DNA of 64,000 nt from Methanoregulaceae archaeon UBA467. GTDB taxonomy: Archaea > Halobacteriota > Methanomicrobia > Methanomicrobiales > Methanospirillaceae. Below are positions 26,142-32,632 of the stretch, piece by piece. Every line of letters begins with the position of its first letter. Within the stretch, counting starts at the first letter, position 1. Below the pieces are notes generated by a model. That model ran no database searches, was not told the origin of the DNA, and worked only from the letters and a program-made list of their open reading frames with translations. Location of the stretch: the NCBI GenBank assembly GCA_002503825.1, contig DASP01000015.1, positions 103,581-167,580 of the forward strand, in the 5' to 3' direction. The translations under genes were made by a program, and so were the position numbers.

Positions 26142-26362
26142 GTATCGTGAAGTGCCCTCCGATCTGTCTCCGGCCCGACGGGCAAAAGACCTGTACAGGG
26201 GATCGCTCCCTCCCCTTCACCGGTCATGGCCGGGTCGAAGGAGCCGGGGTGACCCGGCGATTTGCAATGGAAGTCCCGGCCCTGCGGATCGGTGATGCGG
26301 TCTCTCCATCAGCTGAACCGTGGATCGGCGATGACCCATTCCTGCCGGAGGTGAAGGTATGA
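26138..26362 (+). CDS. Small hypothetical protein of the replication operon
   Basis: 74 residues from ATG 26138, whose ATGA overlaps the stop of the primase-helicase gene; its own stop overlaps the next ATG at 26359 in the same way. These couplings are the main support. N-terminal residues VKCPPICLRPDGQKTC contain three cysteines; the rest is unstructured-looking and acidic at the end (AEPWIGDDPFLPEVKV). No family recognised. Confidence 0.6.
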   Translation: MSIVKCPPICLRPDGQKTCTGDRSLPFTGHGRVEGAGVTRRFAMEVPALRIGDAVSPSAEPWIGDDPFLPEVKV

Positions 26363-26862
26363 TCGGCCTCCTGAAACAATTGATAACGAGAATTCGATCC
26401 GTGTTCCGCACCGGGCCGGAACCATCCGCGACAGAACCGGAACCGGCTTTCACACCGGGCATTCCCGTAGATGAGGCTGACTCCACACCAGAGCGTGTGG
26501 GCGGGTCCTCCTTTGTCGTGACTACCCATTCCAGGCAGACGTTCGAGAAGGTCGGCCGGGTCTACATGGACAACGGGGATTTGGTCATCAGGTCGGACCG
26601 TGACAGCCGGGGGTTCTTCATGGGTGATGAGGACCTTGACCTGGCCCTGACCGGCGGAGTCGGGTCGGTCCGCCTCCTTGAAACGGCAGAACTAATCGGG
26701 ACCGCCCGGCTCTCGACGTCCGGCCGTGCCCTGAATATGCGTATCGACGAGCAGCTTCACACGGTCCCGCTCCGGTCCCTAACCCCGGTCATTACCGGCT
26801 GCAACCGCAAGGGTCCGTTATTTATTCCTGCGGAGGACCTGGCACCGGACCAATCGGGGTGA
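26359..26862 (+). CDS. Hypothetical element protein, last gene of the replication operon
   Basis: 167 residues. N-terminus IGLLKQLITRIRSVFRTG is an amphipathic basic helix, then a disordered Glu/Pro-rich segment, then a compact beta-rich domain (SSFVVTTHSRQTFEKVGRVYMDNGDLVIRSDRDSRGFFMGDEDLDLAL, VGSVRLLETAELIGTARLS). No known family. The last 222 bp (26641-26862, coding for the second half of the beta domain) are duplicated almost perfectly at 30643-30864 beyond the AT-rich cassette, where they have no start of their own. Confidence 0.7.
   Translation: MIGLLKQLITRIRSVFRTGPEPSATEPEPAFTPGIPVDEADSTPERVGGSSFVVTTHSRQTFEKVGRVYMDNGDLVIRSDRDSRGFFMGDEDLDLALTGGVGSVRLLETAELIGTARLSTSGRALNMRIDEQLHTVPLRSLTPVITGCNRKGPLFIPAEDLAPDQSG
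26641..26862 (+). repeat. 222-bp direct repeat, left copy (3' end of gene 26359-26862)
   Basis: Begins CTGGCCCTGACCGGCGG and ends with the gene's TGA. The right copy at 30643-30864 differs at only one base that I can find (GGAGTCGGG against GGGGTCGGG). Sequences outside the repeat differ completely on both sides. The interval between the copies holds the antitoxin and AT-rich cassette genes. Confidence 0.95.
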
Positions 26863-26929
26863 ATTTGCACGCTCATACAGCATATCCCCTGGCCGAATTC
26901 TTATATTCTGGTGCATGGAATAACTACGA

Positions 26930-27151
26930 ATGAGCTCTGGCGTCACCATCGATGAAGTATACCAGGAGATCAAAAAGATTCGGGAAACAATGGTCCGGCG
27001 TGAAGATCTCGAAGCTCTTGTTGATACCATAGAAATACTCAGCAATCCTGAAACAATGGAGATAGTAAAACGAAGTGAATCTGACATTGCAGCAGGCCGT
27101 GTAAAAGAGGTCTCATCACTCGAAGACCTTTTGAATGAGATATCCTCATGA
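26930..27151 (+). CDS. Antitoxin-like protein of a RelE-type toxin-antitoxin pair
   Basis: 73 residues, acidic and helical: IDEVYQEIKKIRETMVRREDLEALVDTIEILSNPETMEIVKRSESDIAAGRVKEVSSLEDLLNEIS. This matches a class of archaeal antitoxins in which a MVRREDLEAL helix precedes a Phd/RelB-like C-terminal binding tail. Its TGA overlaps an ATG (27148) that begins MSWTIKRT, the usual opening of the partner RelE-type toxin, but the toxin frame is cut off after eight residues. A TATA-like TCTTATATTCTGG lies about 30 bp upstream. A decayed copy of the same antitoxin gene lies at 42976-43167. Confidence 0.7.
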   Translation: MSSGVTIDEVYQEIKKIRETMVRREDLEALVDTIEILSNPETMEIVKRSESDIAAGRVKEVSSLEDLLNEISS

Positions 27152-27198
27152 GCTGGACAATAAAGCGTACTTGTAGTGTCAAATGCCATTGTAACTAA
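27148..27198 (+). pseudogene. 5' stub of a RelE-type toxin gene
   Basis: ATG 27148 overlaps the antitoxin stop (ATGA). The first residues MSWTIKRT fit the start of RelE-like toxins found behind this antitoxin type; then the sequence diverges (CSVKCHCN) and stops at 27198 where the AT-rich cassette begins. The cassette or the event that brought it in seems to have cut the toxin gene. Confidence 0.6.
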
Positions 27199-28406
27199 AT
27201 AAAATCATCAATTGTAAAATTTTCTATTTTTTTATCTTTATTGAGTATCTTTTTAAATTTCTTAAAAAAATCAGGTTTAATTGCTGATTTTTGTTTTAAA
27301 TATGTAAAAAATGATTCGTCAGAATTGACAATATCCATCTGAGCTCTAAATTCATTGTTCAATTCAAATGAATTAGTATAATTTGAGAAAAATTTTGGAT
27401 AGACTTTAATTAATTCGTCATTTAGATGATATTCCTGATAAATATCTTTTTTCTTTGAAAAGTTTAAATATTTTACATAATTGTAACTTGTTTTATCGAA
27501 AAATCTTGCTTTATGTTCAATTTGGAGATGTATTGGAAGAGGGCGGCCTCCTCCTGCTTGAGGGGATTTATTAACTCCAATAATATCCACCCCTAATGGC
27601 GAAGAAAGAATATCAGAAGCTCCACAAAATTCATCGGTTGCGTGAGGATTTATTTCTCGTCGTATATTTGTTGCATATAATAAAACGTTATCAATTAGGC
27701 CCATTTTATCAATAATTTTATGAAAACCACGTATTTGGGGGGAATATTTTAAGGATCCGGCTCCCTCAAAATCAAGCCAAAAAAATCTATGTCCTTCATC
27801 TAATAAAGTTGTTAATATCGATTTAAACGAGTTTGGCCCCATTTTTAAGGAAATTGGTATAAATATTGGTTTGTTATTTCTAAACTTTAAGTTATTATAC
27901 GCCTCGCTTAAATATTTTACATATTCTTCTTTGGAAATAATGGATTTTCTATTTTTATTTTCATAAGTGAAAGCTTTTATATTAGGGATAAAAAGGAAAT
28001 CACTTTTCCCGTAATAAATATCCAAAAAAGTATCTAACTTATCTGTTGCATTTTTTAGTGTATATGGATTAAAATTGAATGTAATTGTGTTAATAATGAT
28101 TTTATCCTTTAAAAATGGTACATTTCTAAAATTTTCATATGACTCTCGTAAATATACGAGATCTACATCATTTATAGCATTTTCAAAAGTCGTTTGGTTT
28201 AATGATCTACTTTTTTCAAGTAAAGAATTATCATTTATATGGATTAATTCAGTATTTTTTAAATTTGATCCTTGGGGTGCATAATTGAAATCAAGTATTT
28301 TAAATGGAGTTTTAATTGAAGGTATATTTTGGCCTATCTGAACTGTTTTTTGAGTTAAAAGAGACTCTTCGTCTGGAATTACGTTTGATATCTTAATTTG
28401 TGCCAT
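27195..28406 (-). CDS. Unrecognised 403-residue protein, last gene of the AT-rich four-gene operon
   Basis: Lysine-, asparagine- and isoleucine-rich; no signal peptide or membrane segment. Alternating beta-strand/helix pattern (FLFIPNIKAFTY, KPIFIPISLKMGP, HRFFWLDFEGAG, NVLLYATNIRREINPHATDEFCGASDILSSPLGVDIIGVNKSP) suggests an alpha/beta barrel-like or other large alpha/beta fold. Conspicuous conserved-looking groups are LDFEGAGS, NIRREINPHATDEFCGASD, and GVNKSPQAGGGRPLP, which would make sense as an active site. I considered tRNA-guanine transglycosylase-like barrels because of IKTPFKILDF near the start, but the zinc cysteines of that family are absent. It overlaps the upstream PIN gene by 14 bp. 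Function unknown. Confidence 0.8.
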   Translation of the reverse strand: MAQIKISNVIPDEESLLTQKTVQIGQNIPSIKTPFKILDFNYAPQGSNLKNTELIHINDNSLLEKSRSLNQTTFENAINDVDLVYLRESYENFRNVPFLKDKIIINTITFNFNPYTLKNATDKLDTFLDIYYGKSDFLFIPNIKAFTYENKNRKSIISKEEYVKYLSEAYNNLKFRNNKPIFIPISLKMGPNSFKSILTTLLDEGHRFFWLDFEGAGSLKYSPQIRGFHKIIDKMGLIDNVLLYATNIRREINPHATDEFCGASDILSSPLGVDIIGVNKSPQAGGGRPLPIHLQIEHKARFFDKTSYNYVKYLNFSKKKDIYQEYHLNDELIKVYPKFFSNYTNSFELNNEFRAQMDIVNSDESFFTYLKQKSAIKPDFFKKFKKILNKDKKIENFTIDDFI

Positions 28407-28956
28407 TTTCTACCTTTTTTAGTTTTAAGATTTCGTTATCTACAATTTTAGGTGATATCCTGAAATTACTCTTTTTTATTTGCTCTAATATATTTATCGC
28501 CTCTACCGATGTAAAAATATGAAAGTGATAATTACAAAACCTGATTAATCCAATAGTCCCAATGATACACCCTCTAATTTCAGAGATATATTCTATAACC
28601 AATTCTCTTGCCTTCCCATCATCAAGAACCCCAAAAAAATCAGATATTCCATTAGTATTATAATAAAATGACATACAAATAACCTCAAACTCCCCCTTAG
28701 CAAAAATAGGTTTTAAATATTGTAGGATTGAACTCGATCGCTCAATTGCCGAATCAATTTGTAAAAGTGATAATTTAGATTCAAATAATGTAATATCATT
28801 TTTTTCAGTGATTTCCTCATAAACAATTGGAGTTACTTCAACAGTAAACGAGTTAAGAAAACGAATGAAATATTCAATTCTAACAGCATCATCTAATAAT
28901 CCTTCCAAATCTCCAAAAAAGCAAATAAAAAATGAAGAATCAGGAATTAATTTCAT
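28393..28956 (-). CDS. PIN-domain protein, third gene of the AT-rich operon
   Basis: 187 residues from ATG 28956 (a GTG three codons earlier is possible). MKLIPDSSFFICFF has the first acidic residue of a PIN domain; VTPIVYEEI gives the conserved Glu; KGEFEVICMSFYYN and GVLDDGKARELVIEY supply later acidic positions, with DDGKAR typical of PIN proteins. The C-terminal part (CIIGTIGLIRFCNYH, helix-rich tail) is also typical. Likely an RNase. It overlaps the upstream winged-helix-like gene and the downstream 403-residue gene, so all are translated together. Differs from the PIN protein at 19450-19962. Confidence 0.7.
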   Translation of the reverse strand: MKLIPDSSFFICFFGDLEGLLDDAVRIEYFIRFLNSFTVEVTPIVYEEITEKNDITLFESKLSLLQIDSAIERSSSILQYLKPIFAKGEFEVICMSFYYNTNGISDFFGVLDDGKARELVIEYISEIRGCIIGTIGLIRFCNYHFHIFTSVEAINILEQIKKSNFRISPKIVDNEILKLKKVENGTN

Positions 28957-29494
28957 TTCTCTCACTAATTAACTCCTGATATCTTCGTTGAGTTATTACC
29001 CCTTTATCCAATAATTTACGTGCTAGATATCTTCGATTTTTCATTAAAGCATTAAAAACCTCAGATTTTTCAGTATACCCATAAGTTTCATAAATTAAAA
29101 ACATAAATTCCTGGTCATTGAGTTTATCGTAAAGAGATCTTATATTTTTTAAAATATGCTCTAAAATTTTTCGTTTTTCAAAACTCATTTGTTTTAATAA
29201 ATGGTTATGGTATTCTTTTCCTTCAGAGGTTAATTCAATACCTTTTTTATCTTGATTATATAATTCAGGATAGTTTTCAATTATGTAATCTGCCTCATTC
29301 GAATATGGGCCATATTTATGAGGAATAAACTGAAACAGCGGTTGAAATTTTGGAAACGATTGAACCACTAAAAATAATTCTTTTTGAAAATTAATTTTAC
29401 TGTTAATTCGATTATTAACACTTCCAAGTAATAATACAATCAATTCATTTCTTATATCTTCCTCTTCCTCAAAGGATGCGTCTTTTTCAGCCAT
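28940..29494 (-). CDS. Winged-helix-like protein (YwgA-type), second gene of the AT-rich operon
   Basis: 184 residues. The motif INFQKELFLVVQSFPKFQPLFQFIPHKYGPYSNEADYIIENYPEL closely resembles the YwgA-like / Panacea-type domain (pattern: Q-K-x-x-FL ... F-x-PHKYGPYS), which is found in regulators and in antitoxins. The C-terminal half is a long charged helix pair (FEKRKILEHILKNIRSLYDKLNDQEFMFLIYETYGY). It overlaps the AbrB-like gene upstream by 8 bp and the PIN gene downstream. A role as antitoxin or sensor for the PIN protein is inferred from context only. Confidence 0.65.
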   Translation of the reverse strand: MAEKDASFEEEEDIRNELIVLLLGSVNNRINSKINFQKELFLVVQSFPKFQPLFQFIPHKYGPYSNEADYIIENYPELYNQDKKGIELTSEGKEYHNHLLKQMSFEKRKILEHILKNIRSLYDKLNDQEFMFLIYETYGYTEKSEVFNALMKNRRYLARKLLDKGVITQRRYQELISERNEINS

Positions 29495-29675
29495 TCCCTT
29501 TCGTCACATTTATTTTTTTTACCAGTATTGGAGTCTCATCTGTAATTGGTTCGCTTGGATCTTTTATGAATGGTGTAAATGTAATTTCTGTGTTTTCATC
29601 CCACCCCGTCTGAATGATGATCTCTCGTGGGATATTAACACGATATTGAGTCTTGGACTTTGTGATTTTAACCAT
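29487..29675 (-). CDS. AbrB/MazE-type DNA-binding protein, first gene of the AT-rich operon
   Basis: 62 residues: MVKITKSKTQYRVNIPREIIIQTGWDENTEITFTPF is the swapped-hairpin AbrB fold (V-N-IP-R-E-I motif), followed by a short tail. Such proteins are autoregulating DNA binders and antitoxins. A 14-bp palindrome AGAGTGGTCACTCT starts one base upstream of the start codon and a second palindrome overlaps the TATA box, consistent with autoregulation. It heads the four-gene operon running to 27195. Confidence 0.8.
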   Translation of the reverse strand: MVKITKSKTQYRVNIPREIIIQTGWDENTEITFTPFIKDPSEPITDETPILVKKINVTKGNG

Positions 29676-29742
29676 AGAGTGGTCACTCTGTGATAATATT
29701 ATATTCCTTTTTTATGACTGATATATACCTTTTATAGGTATA
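29676..29742 (-). promoter_or_regulatory. Promoter with two palindromic operators for the AT-rich operon
   Basis: AGAGTGGTCACTCT (29676-29689, 6-bp arms around GT) abuts the AbrB start. TATACCT-TTTAT-AGGTATA (29724-29742, perfect 7-bp arms) overlaps the TATA box CTATAAAAGG read on the minus strand. A repressor on either site would block TBP/TFB or polymerase; the AbrB-like protein is the obvious candidate. Site function is inferred. Confidence 0.6.
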
Positions 29743-29789
29743 AAAATATTTTGTACAAATTAAAAAGAGGGTGTTTTTACCTTTAATAT

Positions 29790-29935
29790 CTACATCGGAA
29801 TCTTGAATCCGAGCTTCTGGATCTCCCTCTCGTTATTGTTCACAATGATGGTTAAACGGAGTGTTTTCACGTCGCGGTGAAGAGGTGCGCGGGATTTATC
29901 AGTGATTAGATCACCTTCCTGGTTTCGGCGAAGTC
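29790..29935 (-). pseudogene. C-terminal fragment of an unrecognised gene
   Basis: On the minus strand a stop-free run of about 46 codons reads RRNQEGDLITDKSRAPLHRD, then VKTLRLTIIVNNNEREI and QKLGFKIPM before a stop at 29790-29792. Composition and pattern look like a real protein end, but there is no start codon; a stop precedes it. It lies between the AT-rich operon and the tRNA-like remnant, and looks like debris from an earlier insertion. Confidence 0.3.
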
Positions 29936-30053
29936 ACTTCTTTAAAAATGATACAGAACAGTTCAGACCATGAGCAATCTTGTTTAGCTTGAATCCCCTA
30001 ATAGTGAGGTGCGATCATCACGATGAGAAATAGAAAACGATTTTAAAAGATAT

Positions 30054-30138
30054 TCGGAGTAGGGGAGTCGAACCCCTGATAACCACTTATTATCTCCCTT
30101 TTACACAACCGGATTTTCGCTGAACCGTCAGCACTCCA
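30054..30138 (-). other. tRNA-like 3' remnant, possible attachment-site scar
   Basis: On the minus strand AGGGG-TTCGACT-CCCCT (30061-30077) is a perfect T arm with the invariant TTCGA-T loop, followed by ACTCCGA like an acceptor 3' strand. Some 85 nt upstream TGGAGTG could pair with TACTCCG, but D and anticodon arms do not fold properly. It is either a decayed long-variable-arm tRNA or the tRNA 3' piece that integrating elements carry as attachment site. It lies at the edge of the AT-rich cassette. Confidence 0.4.
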
Positions 30139-30348
30139 TCCAGAGGGGTCCGGTTAAAACAATTGATGCTGTCATTGCTAAGACCAACGTGAGGTTCACT
30201 GATAGATTTAAGCTAAGATTCAAGTTGCTCATCATGCATAACATCCCTGATAGGGAGATTTCTGGGCGGTAATACCCCGCAATCGTATAAATCATATAAA
30301 ATTTATTAGTCTTAATAATTTTCACTGCGATTAATTTTTGTATGGAAA

Positions 30349-30624
30349 ATGGTAGCGATATCACTTTACACTACACGTACTGATACGTTCTTAGAGTGTC
30401 TTGCAAAAATTAAGGGGAATAAAGAAGCCCTTTTAGAACTTGGTAAAAAGATCAAACGGCTTTCAAAAGACCCACTCCATACTGGTGGATGGCTTACCGG
30501 AGCATTACACGGTAAAAAGTCGACCCGGGTCGCAAAACGGTACAGGTTGATTTTCCTCCCGGATGAAAAAGAGCAGGTTGTCTATCTCATCGCCATTGAT
30601 CACAGGGAGCATGTCTATGAATGA
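30349..30624 (+). CDS. RelE/ParE-family toxin
   Basis: 91 residues. ISLYTTRTDTFLECLAKIKGN, LLELGKKIKRLSKDPLHTGGWLTGALHGKKSTRVAKRYRLIFLPDEKEQVVYLIAIDHREHVYE has the family's two N-terminal helices, the L-x-G-x-(R/S)-V-x-x-RYRL strand and the terminal HR-x-x-VY motif. Family members cleave mRNA on ribosomes or poison gyrase. No antitoxin gene is directly before it; the nearest candidate is the antitoxin at 26930-27151, now 3.2 kb away across the cassette. A TATA-like AT-rich tract (about 30280-30310) precedes it. Confidence 0.85.
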   Translation: MVAISLYTTRTDTFLECLAKIKGNKEALLELGKKIKRLSKDPLHTGGWLTGALHGKKSTRVAKRYRLIFLPDEKEQVVYLIAIDHREHVYE

Positions 30625-30642
30625 TAAACCTCGTATACCAGA

Positions 30643-30864
30643 CTGGCCCTGACCGGCGGGGTCGGGTCGGTCCGCCTCCTTGAAACGGCAGAACTAATCG
30701 GGACCGCCCGGCTCTCGACGTCCGGCCGTGCCCTGAATATGCGTATCGACGAGCAGCTTCACACGGTCCCGCTCCGGTCCCTAACCCCGGTCATTACCGG
30801 CTGCAACCGCAAGGGTCCGTTATTTATTCCTGCGGAGGACCTGGCACCGGACCAATCGGGGTGA
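30643..30864 (+). repeat. 222-bp direct repeat, right copy (orphan 3' end of the 26359 gene)
   Basis: Starts 19 bp after the RelE stop and ends TGA at 30862-30864. It keeps the coding frame of the last 73 residues of the 26359-26862 product (one base change, synonymous-looking) but has no start or upstream part. With the left copy it brackets 26863-30642. Confidence 0.95.
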
Positions 30865-30943
30865 GTCTGTATCTATCAAACCCCTCATTTTTATGAAAAA
30901 AAAGATTTTTATCAGTTCTTCACTGTGTCGAGAAAATGGAAGA

Positions 30944-31246
30944 TTATTTTCTAATTTGAACCCCTTTACACGTTCTACCACTATCGGGGCACATATATTT
31001 ACCCTCTTCAAATTCTCCTGTCTGCACAAGGTCACTGATTACTTCATTCTCCGCTTGTTTCGTATCGGGATTACGAGCATAATTTTCTCTCAACCAATAA
31101 TCCAAGCTGTTGGGTTTCGTATGATTGGCTATCGTGCATTTTTGTTGACCCTGAATTATGTAATCTCTTCCTGATTTCTGAATGTAATTCTTTAACTCCT
31201 CGGTTGAAAATGAATTTTGCCCAAACGGTAGCCGGATCGTTGCCAT
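30944..31246 (-). CDS. Small hypothetical protein with C-terminal cysteine motif
   Basis: 100 residues from ATG 31246: MATIRLPFGQNSFSTEELKNY, then DYIIQGQQKCTIANHTKPNS, and a helix ENEVISDLVQTGEFEEGKYMCPDSGRTCKGVQI. The last part (EVI-x-x-L-V-x-TG-x-F then CPDSGxxCK) looks like the wing of a small winged helix ending with a cysteine pair. I recognise the general pattern from archaeal genomes but no named family. It lies opposite to the virion-like operon that follows, with its promoter in the shared AT-rich gap 31247-31450. Confidence 0.6.
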   Translation of the reverse strand: MATIRLPFGQNSFSTEELKNYIQKSGRDYIIQGQQKCTIANHTKPNSLDYWLRENYARNPDTKQAENEVISDLVQTGEFEEGKYMCPDSGRTCKGVQIRK

Positions 31247-31439
31247 AGTGAGATGCTATAGTCAATGACTGGTTTAATCTTTTCACATGGGTGCAGGAGT
31301 CTGCATTTTAAGTCTTATCAAATCTTAATGTTCGTGGTAACGAAACCAATCCTCGACCTGATCTCTCATAATCTGCACTTTTAAATTTTTCCGATGGCCT
31401 TCAATTCAAGAACGGGGCTTTTATAATCCTCTAATCTCG

Positions 31440-31460
31440 AAACGGCCCGAAAATATATAA
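31440..31460 (+). promoter_or_regulatory. Promoter of the structural operon
   Basis: The tract CGAAAATATATAAC just upstream of 31462 is a strong archaeal TATA box (preceded by purines as in a BRE). A hairpin CCCCCGGATGGGGG (about 31485-31498) lies in the leader, followed by a GCAGGA ribosome binding site before ATG 31514. Confidence 0.6.
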
Positions 31461-31513
31461 CATGCCAGACCTATTTTTCAAAGCCCCCGGATGGGGGCAG
31501 GAACTACCAAAAC

Positions 31514-32017
31514 ATGGCAGATTTTGTCGAACAGACCGTCACCAAGACGGCAGTCAGGACGCTTGCCGCACCCATCGCGGATGTAGCAGCGTTCACCACC
31601 ATCGTCAACGAAGTTATCGGCACCAACCCGTTTGGATGCACCACGTATGACGTCGGCGGGGTCCCGCAGGCCGCGGTGATCAAAAGCAAGGAGTCGTACA
31701 CTGCCAAGGCAGTCTACGAGGACAACGAGGCCAAGGCGGTCGGGAACGCCAGTGCAAAGTGTCCGACCGTTGCAGCGTTCAACACGACCATTGCAAACAT
31801 CCTCGCAAATACCGCCCTTGAAACCGCAATGGGCGGCGATGTGTCCCGTGATACCGAAGGGGAGAGCTATTCCGCAACCCTGAAGTGCCACGACGCCAGC
31901 GGGGAGATCTACTACGTGTCGTTCTCACGTCAGGCAGTGCGGGTCTCATCCTACTCTGACAACGCCATCGTGGCAACCGTCGAGGCATGGGCTGACACCG
32001 TCCCGGCACTGGCCTGA
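31514..32017 (+). CDS. Probable major virion or structural protein of the element
   Basis: 167 residues, no signal peptide, very low in lysine-rich loops and rich in Ala, Thr and Val: FVEQTVTKTAVRTLAAPIADVAAFTTIVNEVIGTNPFGCTTYDVGG, VIKSKESYTAKAVYEDNEAKAVGNASAKC, then a beta-rich end (ESYSATLKCHDASGEIYYVSFSRQAVRVSSYSDNAIVATVEAWADTV). Four cysteines. It has its own strong promoter and is followed directly by a hairpin terminator, as expected for a highly expressed product. No sequence family recognised; assignment as capsid-like or other structural protein rests on composition, expression signals and position upstream of small membrane-protein genes. Confidence 0.6.
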   Translation: MADFVEQTVTKTAVRTLAAPIADVAAFTTIVNEVIGTNPFGCTTYDVGGVPQAAVIKSKESYTAKAVYEDNEAKAVGNASAKCPTVAAFNTTIANILANTALETAMGGDVSRDTEGESYSATLKCHDASGEIYYVSFSRQAVRVSSYSDNAIVATVEAWADTVPALA

Positions 32018-32038
32018 AGATCACCTCATGACGGGGGC

Positions 32039-32076
32039 AGGGGGGCGAAGACCCCTCGGGCTCTCCCTCTTTTTCT
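32039..32076 (+). terminator. Hairpin-T-tract terminator after the structural gene
   Basis: AGGGG at 32039-32043 pairs with CCCCT at 32052-32056 around an 8-nt loop, followed by CTCTCCCTCTTTTTCTCCC. This would stop or reduce transcription between the 31514 gene and the three downstream genes, giving more of the first product. Confidence 0.5.
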
Positions 32077-32098
32077 CCCGTCGTTCTGGGGAGCGATT

Positions 32099-32290
32099 AT
32101 GGAAAATCCTGATATTATAGTCATCATCCTCGCCGTCGTGCTACCGGTATACCCGGCCCTCTGGACCATTTACCAGAAGATCGGGCAGTATGACGCCGTA
32201 TGCGCCGACTTTGAACGGCTGAAGGATGAGCACCGGAAAAATCACTACGTGGAGCATCAGCATGGAACCCGAACTCATCACGATCATTGA
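32099..32290 (+). CDS. Small single-span membrane protein
   Basis: 63 residues: MENPDIIVIILAVVLPVYPALWTIY forms one transmembrane helix, followed by a charged tail ending in histidines (KNHYVEHQHGTRTHHDH). A GGGGAGCGATT ribosome binding site precedes the ATG. It overlaps the start of the next gene by 29 bp. Unknown function; size and order resemble small membrane proteins of archaeal viruses with lipid-containing virions, or a holin-like role. Confidence 0.55.
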   Translation: MENPDIIVIILAVVLPVYPALWTIYQKIGQYDAVCADFERLKDEHRKNHYVEHQHGTRTHHDH

Positions 32291-32630
32291 ACTGTTTGCC
32301 ACCGCTATCCTGGCACTGTTCGCTTATATTCAGAACCGACAGAAGAACACGATCAAGAAGGAGAATGCACAGGTCGTCGCCTTCTTCGACCCGGCTGATG
32401 AAACAGTCAGCACCGCACCGGCCAGTGTGCCGGGCAGGTCCTACAAGATGGGCACTGCGACAAAGCGGTGGCTGACCTTCGACCATTCACCGGAAGAACG
32501 GGAATCGCTGCTCCGGCAGGTGGCAGAGGCGGAATCGGAACGGAAGGCAGCCTATACGATTACGGTCCCGTCCGCTTGGTACGAGATCGAGTATGGCCTG
32601 GTGAAGGCATCCGGCAAGACGGAGGCCTGA
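32262..32630 (+). CDS. Membrane-anchored element protein of unknown function
   Basis: 122 residues from ATG 32262, preceded by GGAGCATCAGC. MEPELITIIELFATAILALFAYIQNRQ is an N-terminal transmembrane helix with the positive charges after it; the rest is soluble with a mixed alpha/beta look (AQVVAFFDPADETVSTAPASVPGRSYKMG, HSPEERESLLRQVAEAESERK, YTITVPSAWYEIEYGLVK). No family recognised. Overlaps the 63-residue gene upstream and ends 2 bp before the next ATG, so the three are one operon. Confidence 0.65.
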   Translation: MEPELITIIELFATAILALFAYIQNRQKNTIKKENAQVVAFFDPADETVSTAPASVPGRSYKMGTATKRWLTFDHSPEERESLLRQVAEAESERKAAYTITVPSAWYEIEYGLVKASGKTEA

Positions 32631-32632
32631 CG

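Noticed and set aside
27195..28406. Assignment of the 403-residue protein as a tRNA-guanine transglycosylase relative (DpdA-like)
   Set aside because: Only the IKTPFKILDF start is reminiscent; the zinc-binding cysteine cluster and catalytic loop are not found. Left as unknown.
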